Source: Pseudoalteromonas sp. P1-9 | GTDB taxonomy: Bacteria; Pseudomonadota; Gammaproteobacteria; Enterobacterales; Alteromonadaceae | Direction: 5' to 3' | NCBI RefSeq assembly: GCF_001399975.1 | Contig: NZ_LKBD01000007.1 | Coordinates: 62,001-126,000 of the forward strand | Length of the DNA: 64,000 bases | In this document: positions 18,606-29,168 of the stretch, one piece after another | Layout: the number at the start of each line of letters is the position of its first letter | Numbering within the stretch: position 1 is the stretch's first letter | Translations under genes and position numbers: made by a program | The notes under the pieces: model-generated | Seen by the model: only the letters and a program-made list of their open reading frames with translations | What the model was told of the DNA's origin: nothing | Databases searched by the model: none

Positions 18606-19944
18606 CGATTGGTACAATATTAAATCTCTTTTTCGAGTAATTACAATTGTCATGATGTTTGTAAGTGTTAACTTATGCGCTGCAAACAAAATTGACAGTG
18701 TGCGTGTTTGGCCGTCTCCTGAGAGCACCCGCGTGGTACTCGATATGAAAGAGAAGCCTGAATACAGCTACTTCTTTTTGAAAAATCCATTGCGCTTGGT
18801 GGTTGATATAAAATCAACACCAGGGCGCGCAGCAACATTTCCAAAAATTGATAAAAAACATCAATTAATTAAAAAAATTCGCTACAGCACACCAAAGCGA
18901 AAATCTGATACGCGCTTAGTATTTGAACTGCTAGCACCGGTTAAACCAGTTATCTTTTCACTCGCACCAACAGGTCCGTATAGCGACCGACTTGTATTCG
19001 ATTTGTACAGTAAAGAAAAACCGAAAGCACAAACCGTTGTAAAAAATCGCGATATTAGCAGTGATAGAGACATTGTTGTTGCAATTGATGCAGGGCACGG
19101 TGGTGAGGACCCAGGCTCTATTGGTCCATCTGGTACCTATGAAAAAACAATTACATTGCAAATAGCAAGGCGATTAGCAGCTAAGATCAATGCTGAAAAA
19201 GGTATGTCGGCAATTATGCCGCGTACTGGTGATTACTACGTAAAATATAATACACGTACTCAGCGCGCTCGAACCAAAAAAGCGGATTTCTTTATTTCCA
19301 TTCATGCTGATGCATTTACGTCGCCGCAACCTCGCGGTGGCTCTGTTTGGGTACTTTCGCTAAGACGTGCTAATTCAGAAATTGGTAAATGGATAGAAAA
19401 CCGTGAGCAACACTCTGAGCTATTAGGTGGTGCGGCAGATGTGTTAAAAGATACTCAGCAAGAGCGCTACTTGGCGCAAGCATTACTCGATATGTCGATG
19501 GATCATTCAATGAAAACCGGCTTTGAAGTGGCTGAAGATGTAATTAGTGAAATGCGAAAAGTCACACGCATGCATAAAAAAGTGCCGCAGGCGGCGAGTT
19601 TGGCTGTATTAAAATCACCTGATATTCCCTCTATTTTGGTTGAAACAGGCTTTATATCTAATCCAACAGAAGAGCGTTTGCTAAAAACCAGAGACCACCA
19701 AGAAAAGCTCGCGACGGCAATTTTTAAATCGGTAAAGGCGTATTTTAGAAATAACCCTCCTGAAGATTCATATTTTGCCAAGTTGAAAAAAGATCAACCG
19801 CGTTTTCATAAGGTACGTTCAGGCGAGTCCCTCAGTGTACTTGCGAGTCGTTATGGGGTAACGGTTAGCTCTTTGAAAAAAGCTAATAAGTTATCGTCGA
19901 ATACGTTATATATCGGGCAAAACTTAGCTATTCCACGTAGCTAA
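18598..19944 (+). CDS. amiB: N-acetylmuramoyl-L-alanine amidase AmiB with LysM domain
   Basis: A 448-residue periplasmic cell-wall hydrolase that cleaves septal peptidoglycan during cell separation. The N-terminus has a hydrophobic signal segment, then an AMIN domain (about 30-140) that targets the septum. The zinc amidase domain begins with [18 protein letters not shown], continues with FISIHADAF and ends near [15 protein letters not shown] LysM peptidoglycan-binding repeat lies at the C-terminus ([19 protein letters not shown]). The ATG overlaps tsaE. It is normally activated by EnvC/NlpD-type factors, not encoded here. Confidence 0.93.
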   Translation: MTSDWYNIKSLFRVITIVMMFVSVNLCAANKIDSVRVWPSPESTRVVLDMKEKPEYSYFFLKNPLRLVVDIKSTPGRAATFPKIDKKHQLIKKIRYSTPKRKSDTRLVFELLAPVKPVIFSLAPTGPYSDRLVFDLYSKEKPKAQTVVKNRDISSDRDIVVAIDAGHGGEDPGSIGPSGTYEKTITLQIARRLAAKINAEKGMSAIMPRTGDYYVKYNTRTQRARTKKADFFISIHADAFTSPQPRGGSVWVLSLRRANSEIGKWIENREQHSELLGGAADVLKDTQQERYLAQALLDMSMDHSMKTGFEVAEDVISEMRKVTRMHKKVPQAASLAVLKSPDIPSILVETGFISNPTEERLLKTRDHQEKLATAIFKSVKAYFRNNPPEDSYFAKLKKDQPRFHKVRSGESLSVLASRYGVTVSSLKKANKLSSNTLYIGQNLAIPRS

Positions 19945-19972
19945 TAGTGCCTCGATTTTAGAACTTGTAATT

Positions 19973-21784
19973 ATGTCTATACAAATATTACCCGCTCGTC
20001 TTGCCAACCAAATAGCGGCAGGTGAAGTAGTAGAACGCCCCGCATCAGTGGTTAAAGAGCTGGTGGAAAACAGCCTTGATGCGGGTGCAACGCGCATTCA
20101 AATTGATATTGAACGCGGTGGTCACAAACTAATACGTATTCGCGATAATGGCTTTGGTATCGACAAAGACCAACTAACTTTAGCGTTGTCGCGCCATGCA
20201 ACCAGCAAAATAAAATCACTTGATGACTTAGAGCAAATCGCATCTTTAGGCTTTCGTGGTGAAGCCTTGGCATCAATTAGCTCAGTGTCGCGTTTAACAT
20301 TGACCTCTAAAACTGAGGCACAAAGCGAAGCGTGGCAAGCTTATGCCGAAGGGCGAGATATGGCGGTACAAATTACGCCTGCCTCGCATCCCAATGGCAC
20401 AACCATTGAAGTGGTTGATTTATTTTTTAACACACCAGCGCGCCGCAAGTTTTTGCGCACCGAAAAAACTGAATTTCACCATATTGATGAACTGCTGAAG
20501 CGCATTGCATTGTCGCGTTTTGATGTGGCAATTACGCTTAAGCATAACGGCAAAACAGTACGTCAATATCGTGCGCAAATGCAGCAAGAAAATTACGTCA
20601 AGCGTGTTGCCCAAGTTGCGGGAAAAGTCTTTGAACAGCAGGCTGTGTATGTCGATTCTGGTGATGAGCGCTTACGCCTGTATGGTTGGGTATTACCCGT
20701 TGGTGATAAAACAGAGCCGCAGTACACTTATGTTAATTGTCGAATGATGCGTGATAAGTTAATTTTTCACGCGATTCGTCAAACATTTGAAGAATATGCT
20801 TCAGGCTATGATATTCCGGGTTTTGTTATTTACCTTGAAATAGAGCCGCGCCAAGTCGATGTGAACGTACACCCAGCGAAACACGAAGTACGCTTTCATC
20901 AGGGGCGTTTAGTTCATGACTTTATTGTACAAGCAGTGAGGCAAGCGATTAGCTTTAAACAGCCGCTCGATCACGCGCCAAGCAATGAGACTAGTGATTA
21001 TGCACTGCAGCAAATGCATCAATTTGATACTGGACATGAATCTAGCGCGGTGACTACGCCGCAAGTGCGTGAACAAAGCGCTTCTTTTTCCGCGTCTAGT
21101 GGTGGTTCAGGTTACAAAAAGCCGCTAATGCAGCATCATAAAGTCCCCGATAGCGCAAAACAGCATTCGGTAAATGCATTTTATCAGGGAGTTGCTGATC
21201 AGGTCATTGAATCAGCGGTTCATCACACGCTTAATGATATGCCGCAATCAACTAATAGCGCTGAGTGCATTGAATTGTTGCCGCTACGCCAGGGAAAAGC
21301 ACTGCGCAGTGTAAATGGTGAACCGCAGTTGATCGATCTTACGCCAGCAATCCTTACCCTTTGGCAAACGCATGTTGAACAACAAGGGCAACTTGAAAGT
21401 AAAAGTCTGCTATTACCTGTACGTATCAATTTATCGTCAGACTTGCTTGATAAAGTGCAAGACAACCTTTCATGGTTAGGAATTCTTGGTTTTGATATTG
21501 CCGTCAACTCTCAGTTTTTGTTAGTGAAAAAATTACCTGAGGTTTTATATTCAGTGGATGTTAATCAAATCTTAGATAACTTGTTTGACCATGCATTGGT
21601 AAAAAATGAAAAAACCGATCTGACGTTTTGGCTGACTTGGCTGAAAAATATTGCCTTAGTTCAGCCGCTGGGCTACACAATTACTAAGCAATTAGTCGAG
21701 TTAGTGGTAAAAAAGCCTGAATTAATTGCCAGTTTTAAAACGAAAACTGTTAAAATTGACATAGAAAACAGTCTTTTTGACTAA
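19973..21784 (+). CDS. mutL: DNA mismatch repair protein MutL
   Basis: A 603-residue protein with an N-terminal GHKL ATPase: motifs [21 protein letters not shown] and [14 protein letters not shown]. The transducer region includes the [12 protein letters not shown] strand and [14 protein letters not shown]-rich linker (about 340-420) leads to the C-terminal dimerisation domain. No DQHA-type endonuclease motif is seen, as expected for MutL proteins that work with MutH. It couples MutS mismatch recognition to strand incision. The gene starts 28 bases after amiB, with the E. coli order amiB-mutL-miaA preserved. Confidence 0.96.
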   Translation: MSIQILPARLANQIAAGEVVERPASVVKELVENSLDAGATRIQIDIERGGHKLIRIRDNGFGIDKDQLTLALSRHATSKIKSLDDLEQIASLGFRGEALASISSVSRLTLTSKTEAQSEAWQAYAEGRDMAVQITPASHPNGTTIEVVDLFFNTPARRKFLRTEKTEFHHIDELLKRIALSRFDVAITLKHNGKTVRQYRAQMQQENYVKRVAQVAGKVFEQQAVYVDSGDERLRLYGWVLPVGDKTEPQYTYVNCRMMRDKLIFHAIRQTFEEYASGYDIPGFVIYLEIEPRQVDVNVHPAKHEVRFHQGRLVHDFIVQAVRQAISFKQPLDHAPSNETSDYALQQMHQFDTGHESSAVTTPQVREQSASFSASSGGSGYKKPLMQHHKVPDSAKQHSVNAFYQGVADQVIESAVHHTLNDMPQSTNSAECIELLPLRQGKALRSVNGEPQLIDLTPAILTLWQTHVEQQGQLESKSLLLPVRINLSSDLLDKVQDNLSWLGILGFDIAVNSQFLLVKKLPEVLYSVDVNQILDNLFDHALVKNEKTDLTFWLTWLKNIALVQPLGYTITKQLVELVVKKPELIASFKTKTVKIDIENSLFD

Positions 21785-21816
21785 CCGATTAATTTTTAGT
21801 TTAGCAAGGAAATACG

Positions 21817-22734
21817 TTGCAACAATTGCCAATTATTTGCTTAATGGGACCGACTGCTTCCGGTAAAACCGATTTAGCGATTCAGCTATGTCAGCATTTA
21901 AATACCGAAGTAATAAGTGTCGACTCTGCGTTGGTATACAAAGGCATGGATATTGGTTCCGCGAAGCCGAATGCTGAAGAGTTGGCATTAGCACCGCACC
22001 GACTCATCGATTTAATCGATCCTGCTGATAGTTATTCTGCAGCTGACTTTCGCCGTGATGCGCTAGATAATATTGCCCAGTTACATAGCCAAGGTAAAAT
22101 TCCGCTCTTGGTGGGGGGCACCATGATGTATTTCAAAGCGTTACTTGAAGGCTTGTCACCATTACCAAATGCAGACCAAGCAATTCGTGCTGAACTTGAA
22201 CAAGAAGCGCAGATGAAAGGCTGGCCTCTACTGCATCAAGAACTGACACACGTCGACCCAGTTGCAGCTGCAAAAATTAATGAAAATGACTCACAGCGTA
22301 TTAATCGCGCTTTAGAGGTATACCGTTTAACGGGTAAACCAATGAGTGAACTACAAAAGGTTAAGTCAGAACCCTTACCTTTTGATGTTTTACAGTTTGC
22401 GATTGCACCGAGCGATCGCGCTGTGTTACACCAACGTATTGAAAAAAGATTTAAAATAATGCTCGATATGGGGTTTGAAAAAGAAGTTCTGGCCTTATAT
22501 ACAAGAAAGGACTTACATCCAGACCTACCCTCTATTCGCTGTGTAGGTTATCGCCAAATGTGGGATTATCTCGCGGGCGAGGATGATTATGATGAAATGG
22601 TTTTTAAGGGCATAGCTGCTACGCGTCAGCTTGCTAAACGTCAGTTGACTTGGTTACGTGGCTGGCAAAATATTACTTGGCTAGAATCAGGCGATGAAGA
22701 AAACTTGCAACGCGTGTTAAGTTCGCTAAGCTAG
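21817..22734 (+). CDS. miaA: tRNA dimethylallyltransferase MiaA
   Basis: A 305-residue enzyme that adds the dimethylallyl group to N6 of A37 in tRNAs reading UNN codons. The P-loop is GPTASGKT at residues 11-18, followed by [19 protein letters not shown] and the [16 protein letters not shown] motif. The start codon is a TTG at 21817, chosen because it gives the usual N-terminus directly before the P-loop strand and follows an AGGAAA ribosome site. It sits between mutL and hfq as in E. coli. Confidence 0.95.
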   Translation: MQQLPIICLMGPTASGKTDLAIQLCQHLNTEVISVDSALVYKGMDIGSAKPNAEELALAPHRLIDLIDPADSYSAADFRRDALDNIAQLHSQGKIPLLVGGTMMYFKALLEGLSPLPNADQAIRAELEQEAQMKGWPLLHQELTHVDPVAAAKINENDSQRINRALEVYRLTGKPMSELQKVKSEPLPFDVLQFAIAPSDRAVLHQRIEKRFKIMLDMGFEKEVLALYTRKDLHPDLPSIRCVGYRQMWDYLAGEDDYDEMVFKGIAATRQLAKRQLTWLRGWQNITWLESGDEENLQRVLSSLS

Positions 22735-22814
22735 TAAAGTGGTGCAGTAAAAATAATTGAATTCGTTAGAGTTATCGAATTTTATAAGAACACCTAGAAC
22801 TAAGGAAAATAACA

Positions 22815-23069
22815 ATGGCAAAAGGCCAATCATTACAAGACCCATTTTTGAACGCGTTACGCCGTGAACGTATTCCTGTAGCAATTTATTTAGTTAACGG
22901 CATCAAGCTACAAGGCAAAATTCAGTCATTTGACCAATTTGTAATTTTACTAGAAAACACTGTAAACCAAATGGTTTACAAACACGCTATTTCAACTGTT
23001 GTACCTGCGCGAGCTGTTAATTTCCAAGCAACTCAGGGCGGTGCAGAAGACGAGAGCGGTAACTACTAA
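22815..23069 (+). CDS. hfq: RNA chaperone Hfq
   Basis: An 84-residue Sm-like protein that forms a hexameric ring and helps small RNAs pair with mRNAs. The N-terminus [21 protein letters not shown], the Sm1 region [16 protein letters not shown] and the Sm2 motif VYKHAIST are all intact. The C-terminal tail after residue ~70 is short (about 15 residues, versus ~30 in E. coli) and ends with acidic residues. An 80-base gap from miaA and a good AAGGAAA ribosome site suggest its own promoter in addition to read-through. Confidence 0.97.
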   Translation: MAKGQSLQDPFLNALRRERIPVAIYLVNGIKLQGKIQSFDQFVILLENTVNQMVYKHAISTVVPARAVNFQATQGGAEDESGNY

Positions 23070-23087
23070 TTAATAGGAGTTTAATGC

Positions 23088-24371
23088 TTGTTTGACCGTT
23101 ATGAAGCCGGTGAACAGGCAGTCTTAGTTCATATCGAATTTCCAAATGAAGGCGATCGTGAAGATTTGCAAGAATTGGAAATGCTCGTTTCTTCAGCTGG
23201 TGTAAATGCATTGACGATTGTGCAAGGCAGTCGTCAATCACCGCATGCCAAATACTTCGTCGGAAGCGGTAAAGCTGAGGAAATTGCTGAGATTGTCAAA
23301 ATCCATGATGCAGATGTAATCATCTTTAATCACGAATTATCCCCCTCACAAGAACGTAACTTAGAGGCGATATGTAAATGTCGCGTGCTTGATAGAACGA
23401 GTTTGATTCTTGATATCTTTGCGCAAAGAGCGCGTACTCATGAAGGTAAGCTACAAGTAGAACTTGCGCAATTACGCCATATTTCTACCCGATTGATTCG
23501 AGGTTGGACGCACCTTGAGAGGCAAAAAGGGGGGATAGGTTTACGAGGTCCGGGTGAAACCCAGCTTGAAACCGACCGCCGTTTAATTCGTGGCAAAATT
23601 AAAAATATTTTAAAGCGCTTAGAAAAAGTAGCTAAACAACGTGAACAAGGACGCCGCGCACGAAACCGAAATGAAATTCCAACCGTATCATTAGTTGGCT
23701 ATACCAATGCGGGTAAATCAACCTTGTTTAATCGCATCACTGACAGTGATGTATATGCGGCGGATCAGTTGTTTGCGACGCTTGACCCAACACTTCGTAA
23801 AATTGAGGTGCCAGATTTGGGACCAACAATTCTTGCCGATACTGTTGGTTTTATTAGGCATTTACCGCATGACTTAGTCGCTGCGTTTAAATCAACGTTA
23901 GCTGAGACCCGTGAAGCGGATTTACAACTTCACGTGATTGATGTCGCAGATGCAAGGCGTCAAGAAAATATCGAACAAGTACAAGATGTACTGAGAGAAA
24001 TCGATGCTGATGAAGTACCGCAGTTATTGGTTTACAACAAAATCGATTTAGTGGAAGAGGTGTCTCCACGTATTGATCGTAATGATGAAGGTAGACCTAT
24101 TCGCGTTTGGTTATCAGCGCAAACTGGGATAGGTTGTGAGCTATTGCTTGAAGCGATTGGCGAATGCTTAGCGGAACAAATGTTCCATGAAAATATGCGC
24201 ATTCCGCCGCAATTAGGTCGCTTACAAGGTGCGCTTTATCGATTAAATGCGGTGCAAGCTGAAAACTTTGATGAGCTGGGTAATTGGCTATTAGATGTTA
24301 GATTACCTATGTCAGACTGGCAGCGCTTGAAAAAAGAGTTCGGTGGGCAAATACAAGAATTAGTGGTTTAA
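23088..24371 (+). CDS. hflX: Ribosome-dissociating GTPase HflX
   Basis: A 427-residue GTPase that splits stalled ribosomes under stress. The N-terminal HflX domain contains the GSGKAEEI motif, and a helical connector precedes the G domain, with G1 at GYTNAGKSTLFN (about residue 204), DTVGFIRHLP for G3 and NKID for G4. The start is a TTG at 23088: it gives the usual beginning LFDRYEAGEQ, while a nearby ATG at 23083 is out of frame. It lies 18 bases after hfq, as expected for the conserved hfq-hflX-hflK-hflC order. Confidence 0.95.
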   Translation: MFDRYEAGEQAVLVHIEFPNEGDREDLQELEMLVSSAGVNALTIVQGSRQSPHAKYFVGSGKAEEIAEIVKIHDADVIIFNHELSPSQERNLEAICKCRVLDRTSLILDIFAQRARTHEGKLQVELAQLRHISTRLIRGWTHLERQKGGIGLRGPGETQLETDRRLIRGKIKNILKRLEKVAKQREQGRRARNRNEIPTVSLVGYTNAGKSTLFNRITDSDVYAADQLFATLDPTLRKIEVPDLGPTILADTVGFIRHLPHDLVAAFKSTLAETREADLQLHVIDVADARRQENIEQVQDVLREIDADEVPQLLVYNKIDLVEEVSPRIDRNDEGRPIRVWLSAQTGIGCELLLEAIGECLAEQMFHENMRIPPQLGRLQGALYRLNAVQAENFDELGNWLLDVRLPMSDWQRLKKEFGGQIQELVV

Positions 24372-24472
24372 CTTTTCAAAAATATTTGTTTACCGTAAAA
24401 ATTAGAAAATCCCCTAAGGTTTTGGTAAATTTACCAAAGTTTAATTTTAATTTTTAATATTGGAGTGACGCT

Positions 24473-25642
24473 ATGGCCTGGAACGAGCCGGGTAACAATG
24501 GCAACGACAAAGACCCATGGAATAACAAGGGCGGTCGAGATCAGGGTCCACCTGATTTAGATGAAGTGTTCCGCAAATACGGCGACCGCTTTGGTGGCTT
24601 ATTTGGCGGCAAAAAAGGATCAAGCAACGGCGGTTTAAGTGGCCCTGCACTGGTATTTGTTTTAATTATCGCTATTACTGTTTGGGCTATTAGTGGTTTT
24701 TACACGGTGAAAGAAGCAGAGCGTGGTGTTGTATTACGCTTCGGTCAGTTCCATGAAGTTGCTATGCCAGGTCTTCGTTGGAAAATGACGTTTGTTGATC
24801 GTGTCATCCCTGTAGATATTGAAGCAGTGCGTTCGCTTTCTGCATCAGGCTTTATGCTTACTGAAGATGAGAACGTGGTAAGTGTTGAGTTTGTGGTTCA
24901 GTACCGCGTTACCGATGCATATTTATACCGCTTCAGCGTAACGGATGCAGATCACAGCTTACAGCAAGCGCTTGATAGTGCACTGCGTTATGTTGTTGGT
25001 CATGCAAAAATGGATGATGTATTAACGAAAGGCCGTGAGCAGGTGCGTCAAGACACTTGGCAGGAACTTGAGAAAATTATCACGCCATACAACTTAGGTA
25101 TCGTACTGACAGACGTTAACTTTAAAGATGCGCGTCCACCGGCAGAAGTGAAAGATGCGTTTGATGATGCAATTGCAGCACAAGAAGATGAAGAGCGTTT
25201 TATTCGTGAAGCTGAAGCATATCAACGTGAGATTGAACCAACTGCGCGTGGTCGTGTAACACGTATGACGCAAGAAGCAGAAGCGTATAAAGAGCGTGTA
25301 ACGCTTGAAGCGCAGGGTGAAATTGCACGTTTTGAACGCCTATTACCAGAATACCAAGCTGCTAAAGAAGTAACGCGTCAGCGTCTTTATATCGATGCGA
25401 TGGAAGAAGTATTAGGTAATACGTCAAAGGTAATTGTTGATGTAGAAGGTGGTAATAATATGATGTATTTACCGCTCGATAAAATTATTCAGCAATCGAA
25501 AGAAAACGCAACGCCTGCTCGTCAACGCAATGACGTTGATAATTTAAGACAGCAACTAGGTACAACGAAAAACAGTCAGCTAAATTCAGCGAATGACCGC
25601 TACTCTAGCGACCGTTATAACTCTGGGAGATACAATCAATGA
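24473..25642 (+). CDS. hflK: FtsH protease modulator HflK
   Basis: A 389-residue inner-membrane protein of the SPFH/band-7 family. A glycine- and asparagine-rich cytoplasmic N-terminus (residues 1-58) precedes one membrane helix (about 60-82, VFVLIIAITVWAISGFY). The periplasmic SPFH domain follows (VKEAERGVVLRFG), then a long coiled coil (about 225-315) and a Q/N-rich tail. HflK and HflC form a large complex around FtsH. The stop overlaps the hflC start by 4 bases (ATGA), typical of this conserved pair. Confidence 0.95.
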   Translation: MAWNEPGNNGNDKDPWNNKGGRDQGPPDLDEVFRKYGDRFGGLFGGKKGSSNGGLSGPALVFVLIIAITVWAISGFYTVKEAERGVVLRFGQFHEVAMPGLRWKMTFVDRVIPVDIEAVRSLSASGFMLTEDENVVSVEFVVQYRVTDAYLYRFSVTDADHSLQQALDSALRYVVGHAKMDDVLTKGREQVRQDTWQELEKIITPYNLGIVLTDVNFKDARPPAEVKDAFDDAIAAQEDEERFIREAEAYQREIEPTARGRVTRMTQEAEAYKERVTLEAQGEIARFERLLPEYQAAKEVTRQRLYIDAMEEVLGNTSKVIVDVEGGNNMMYLPLDKIIQQSKENATPARQRNDVDNLRQQLGTTKNSQLNSANDRYSSDRYNSGRYNQ

Positions 25643-26514
25643 AAAACTTTGGTTTAGTTATTGTTGTTATTCTAGCGATGCTTAGTTTTTCTGGTCTGTT
25701 TGTGGTGCCAGAAGGTCAAAAGGCAATTGTATTAGAGTTTAGTAAAGTTAAGAAAGATAGCGAAGGTAACCCGGTTGTGTATGAACCAGGTCTGCAATTT
25801 AAAATGCCGTTTATCTCTCAAGTACGTAAGCTAGATTCGCGTATTCAAACACTGGACGGTTCACCAGATCGTTTTGTAACAAGCGAAAAGAAAGACTTAA
25901 TTGTTGATTCGTATGTTAAATGGCGTGTTAAAGACTTCAGTAAGTTTTACCTGCGCGCACGTGGTGATAAGCAATATGCTGAAACACTACTTAAGCAAAA
26001 GGTAAACAATGGTTTAAGAACTAACTTTGGTTCGCGCACAATTCGCGAGATTGTGTCAGGTGAGCGTAGCGCCCTAATGGAAGAGGCATTATCGCAAGCT
26101 TCTGAAAGTGCTGCGGAGTTAGGTATTGAAGTACTTGATGTACGTGTTAAGAAAATTAATTTACCGACAGAAGTAAGTAACTCAATTTTCCAACGTATGC
26201 GCGCTGAGCGTTCTGCTGTAGCGAAAGAACACCGTTCTGAAGGTATGGAGAAGGCTGAGGAAATTCGCGCTGACGTAGACCGTCGTGTAACGGTTATGCT
26301 TGCTGATGCGGAGCGTAATGCACGAAGTGTACGCGGTGAAGGTGATGCGTTAGCAGCAAAAATTTATGCTGATGCGTACAACAAAGACGCAGAATTCTAT
26401 AGCTTCTTACGCAGCCTAGATGCTTATAAAGCAACCTTTAAAAACAAAGAAGACGTTATGGTGCTGAGCCCTGATAGTGACTTCTTTAAGTATATGAAGC
26501 AAACCGGTAAGTAA
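25639..26514 (+). CDS. hflC: FtsH protease modulator HflC
   Basis: A 291-residue partner of HflK. It has one N-terminal membrane helix (FGLVIVVILAMLSFSGLFVV), then an SPFH domain starting at VPEGQKAIVLEF and a coiled-coil region (KEHRSEGMEKAEEIRADVDRR). The length is close to E. coli HflC but it lacks any C-terminal extension. It overlaps hflK by 4 bases, so the two are translationally coupled. A strong hairpin follows 26 bases after the stop. Confidence 0.95.
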   Translation: MKNFGLVIVVILAMLSFSGLFVVPEGQKAIVLEFSKVKKDSEGNPVVYEPGLQFKMPFISQVRKLDSRIQTLDGSPDRFVTSEKKDLIVDSYVKWRVKDFSKFYLRARGDKQYAETLLKQKVNNGLRTNFGSRTIREIVSGERSALMEEALSQASESAAELGIEVLDVRVKKINLPTEVSNSIFQRMRAERSAVAKEHRSEGMEKAEEIRADVDRRVTVMLADAERNARSVRGEGDALAAKIYADAYNKDAEFYSFLRSLDAYKATFKNKEDVMVLSPDSDFFKYMKQTGK

Positions 26515-26540
26515 ATTACCCAGTTGCAATATAATATTAA

Positions 26541-26566
26541 AAGCCCTGCACTTGCAGGGCTTTTTT
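26541..26566 (+). terminator. Rho-independent terminator after hflC
   Basis: Stem AAGCCCTGCA / TGCAGGGCTT with a 2-base loop as drawn (in practice a slightly larger loop), followed by a T-run. It ends the hflKC transcript, yet the yjeT start codon is only about a dozen bases further on. Confidence 0.85.
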
Positions 26567-26578
26567 ATGGAGAAAATA

Positions 26579-26770
26579 ATGAGCTTTGATGTATTGCTAT
26601 TGGCGTTTGCTTTGTTGTTAATTTTTGAAGGGCTTGGGCCTGCTTTATTTCCAGCGAAATGGCGCGAGTATTTACGCGAAATAGTGCAATTAGCTGATCC
26701 GCAATTGCGGATGATAGGCGTTGTTTTAATCTTGATTGGTTGGCTGCTTTTTATGTGGTTAAAACCATAA
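26579..26770 (+). CDS. yjeT: DUF2065 small membrane protein YjeT
   Basis: A 63-residue protein with two hydrophobic segments: LLLAFALLLIFEGLGPALF near the start and MIGVVLILIGWLLFMWL at the end, separated by the short loop PAKWREYLREIVQLADPQ. This is the DUF2065 family, found between hflC and purA in E. coli as well. I use the ATG at 26579, preceded by GGAGA; upstream in-frame codons run into the hflC terminator hairpin, so they are unlikely starts. Function unknown, inner membrane by prediction. Confidence 0.88.
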   Translation: MSFDVLLLAFALLLIFEGLGPALFPAKWREYLREIVQLADPQLRMIGVVLILIGWLLFMWLKP

Positions 26771-26949
26771 AATAAAAAACAACCAAGAGATAAAATAAAA
26801 ATTAAATTTATTAGTAAATTATCTAAAAACAACAGTGCCTAATGAGCTTGTATATACCAATTTAATTGAAGTTATTTAGATAAAATGATGAAAAAAGCTG
26901 CTAAACGGGGTGATCTTTGCCCCCATTTTTTGATAGAATCTGCGCCTAA

Positions 26950-28287
<1,338 letters not shown>

Positions 28288-28300
28288 ATTTAGTTTCTAG

Positions 28301-28328
28301 AAAAAAGCTGCAGTTTGCAGCTTTTTTT
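28301..28328 (+). terminator. Rho-independent terminator of purA
   Basis: Stem AAAAAGCTGCA / TGCAGCTTTTT with a 3-base loop and a run of seven T. It starts 14 bases after the purA stop. Confidence 0.88.
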
Positions 28329-28516
28329 ATGCCTAAAATTCAAAGGTTGGTATATATTTTGTATCAATTATTTTAAATTGGTATGAGCTCTAGTTGTGTT
28401 AAATAGTTGAACACGTTTATTGTGCTAACTATAAGTGTAGTGCAGTAGTTAGCTCACTGAATGATTAACTAGTTAAGTGAATTGACTTAATTGGCCTCGA
28501 ATATCTGAGAATTATT

Positions 28517-29149
28517 ATGCGTTTATTTATGCGAACATTGTGTCAAACCTTTGCTGTAACAGGGCTACTTTTTAGCTCTGCAAATGTGCTTGCCGAAAAC
28601 CCTGAACTTCAAGCAGTGCAAATCTACAGCCAAGATGAACTCATTAAACTCATAAATAAAAATGAACATTTAACACGAGTAAAGCTCGATGATTGTCAAC
28701 TTGTGCAAGATATCGAAGCGCGTGCAAGTAAAATGAAAGTCCCCGCATATCAGTTTTTATATGGCGATATGTTGGCGTATGCAGTGTGTGTAGAGCGCGA
28801 TGTTGATCTTGGCGTGTATTACATGCGCGAAGCGGCAGATCAGGGCTTAGCGGCGGCGCTAGAGCAACTTGGTCGCTATTACCATGTTGGCCAATTAGTG
28901 CAGCGCGATATCAATAAAGCCATTATTTATCTACGCGAGGCCGCATCGCTTGGTAATTTAAATGCGCAAATTAGGCTTGTTGATTTGTTTAACGCGGGGC
29001 TTGGTAGCCCTCGCGATTTTGAAGATGCATACCGCTGGCTCAATGGCGCTTTAATTTACGACAAAAAGCGCCATCAAGAAGTCGCGAAAAAGCTCGCATT
29101 ACTCGCTGAAAAAATGCCACCGAGTGCGTTAGCCCGTGCCAAAAAATAG
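28517..29149 (+). CDS. motX: Sodium-driven flagellar motor protein MotX
   Basis: A 210-residue periplasmic protein with a signal peptide (to about residue 26, LLFSSANVLA). It contains Sel1-type repeats: YYMREAADQGLAAALEQLGR, then YLREAASLGNLNAQIRLVDL. The whole chain matches Vibrio MotX, including YSQDELIKLINKN, DDCQLVQDIEARA, FLYGDMLAYAVCV and GSPRDFEDAYRWLNG. MotX joins MotY in the T-ring at the base of polar flagella and is needed to hold the PomA/PomB sodium stator. Two cysteines in the mature protein (DDCQ and AVCV) fit the conserved disulfide. It stands alone, away from other flagellar genes. Confidence 0.88.
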   Translation: MRLFMRTLCQTFAVTGLLFSSANVLAENPELQAVQIYSQDELIKLINKNEHLTRVKLDDCQLVQDIEARASKMKVPAYQFLYGDMLAYAVCVERDVDLGVYYMREAADQGLAAALEQLGRYYHVGQLVQRDINKAIIYLREAASLGNLNAQIRLVDLFNAGLGSPRDFEDAYRWLNGALIYDKKRHQEVAKKLALLAEKMPPSALARAKK

Positions 29150-29168
29150 AATGCCATTTGCCTAAAGA

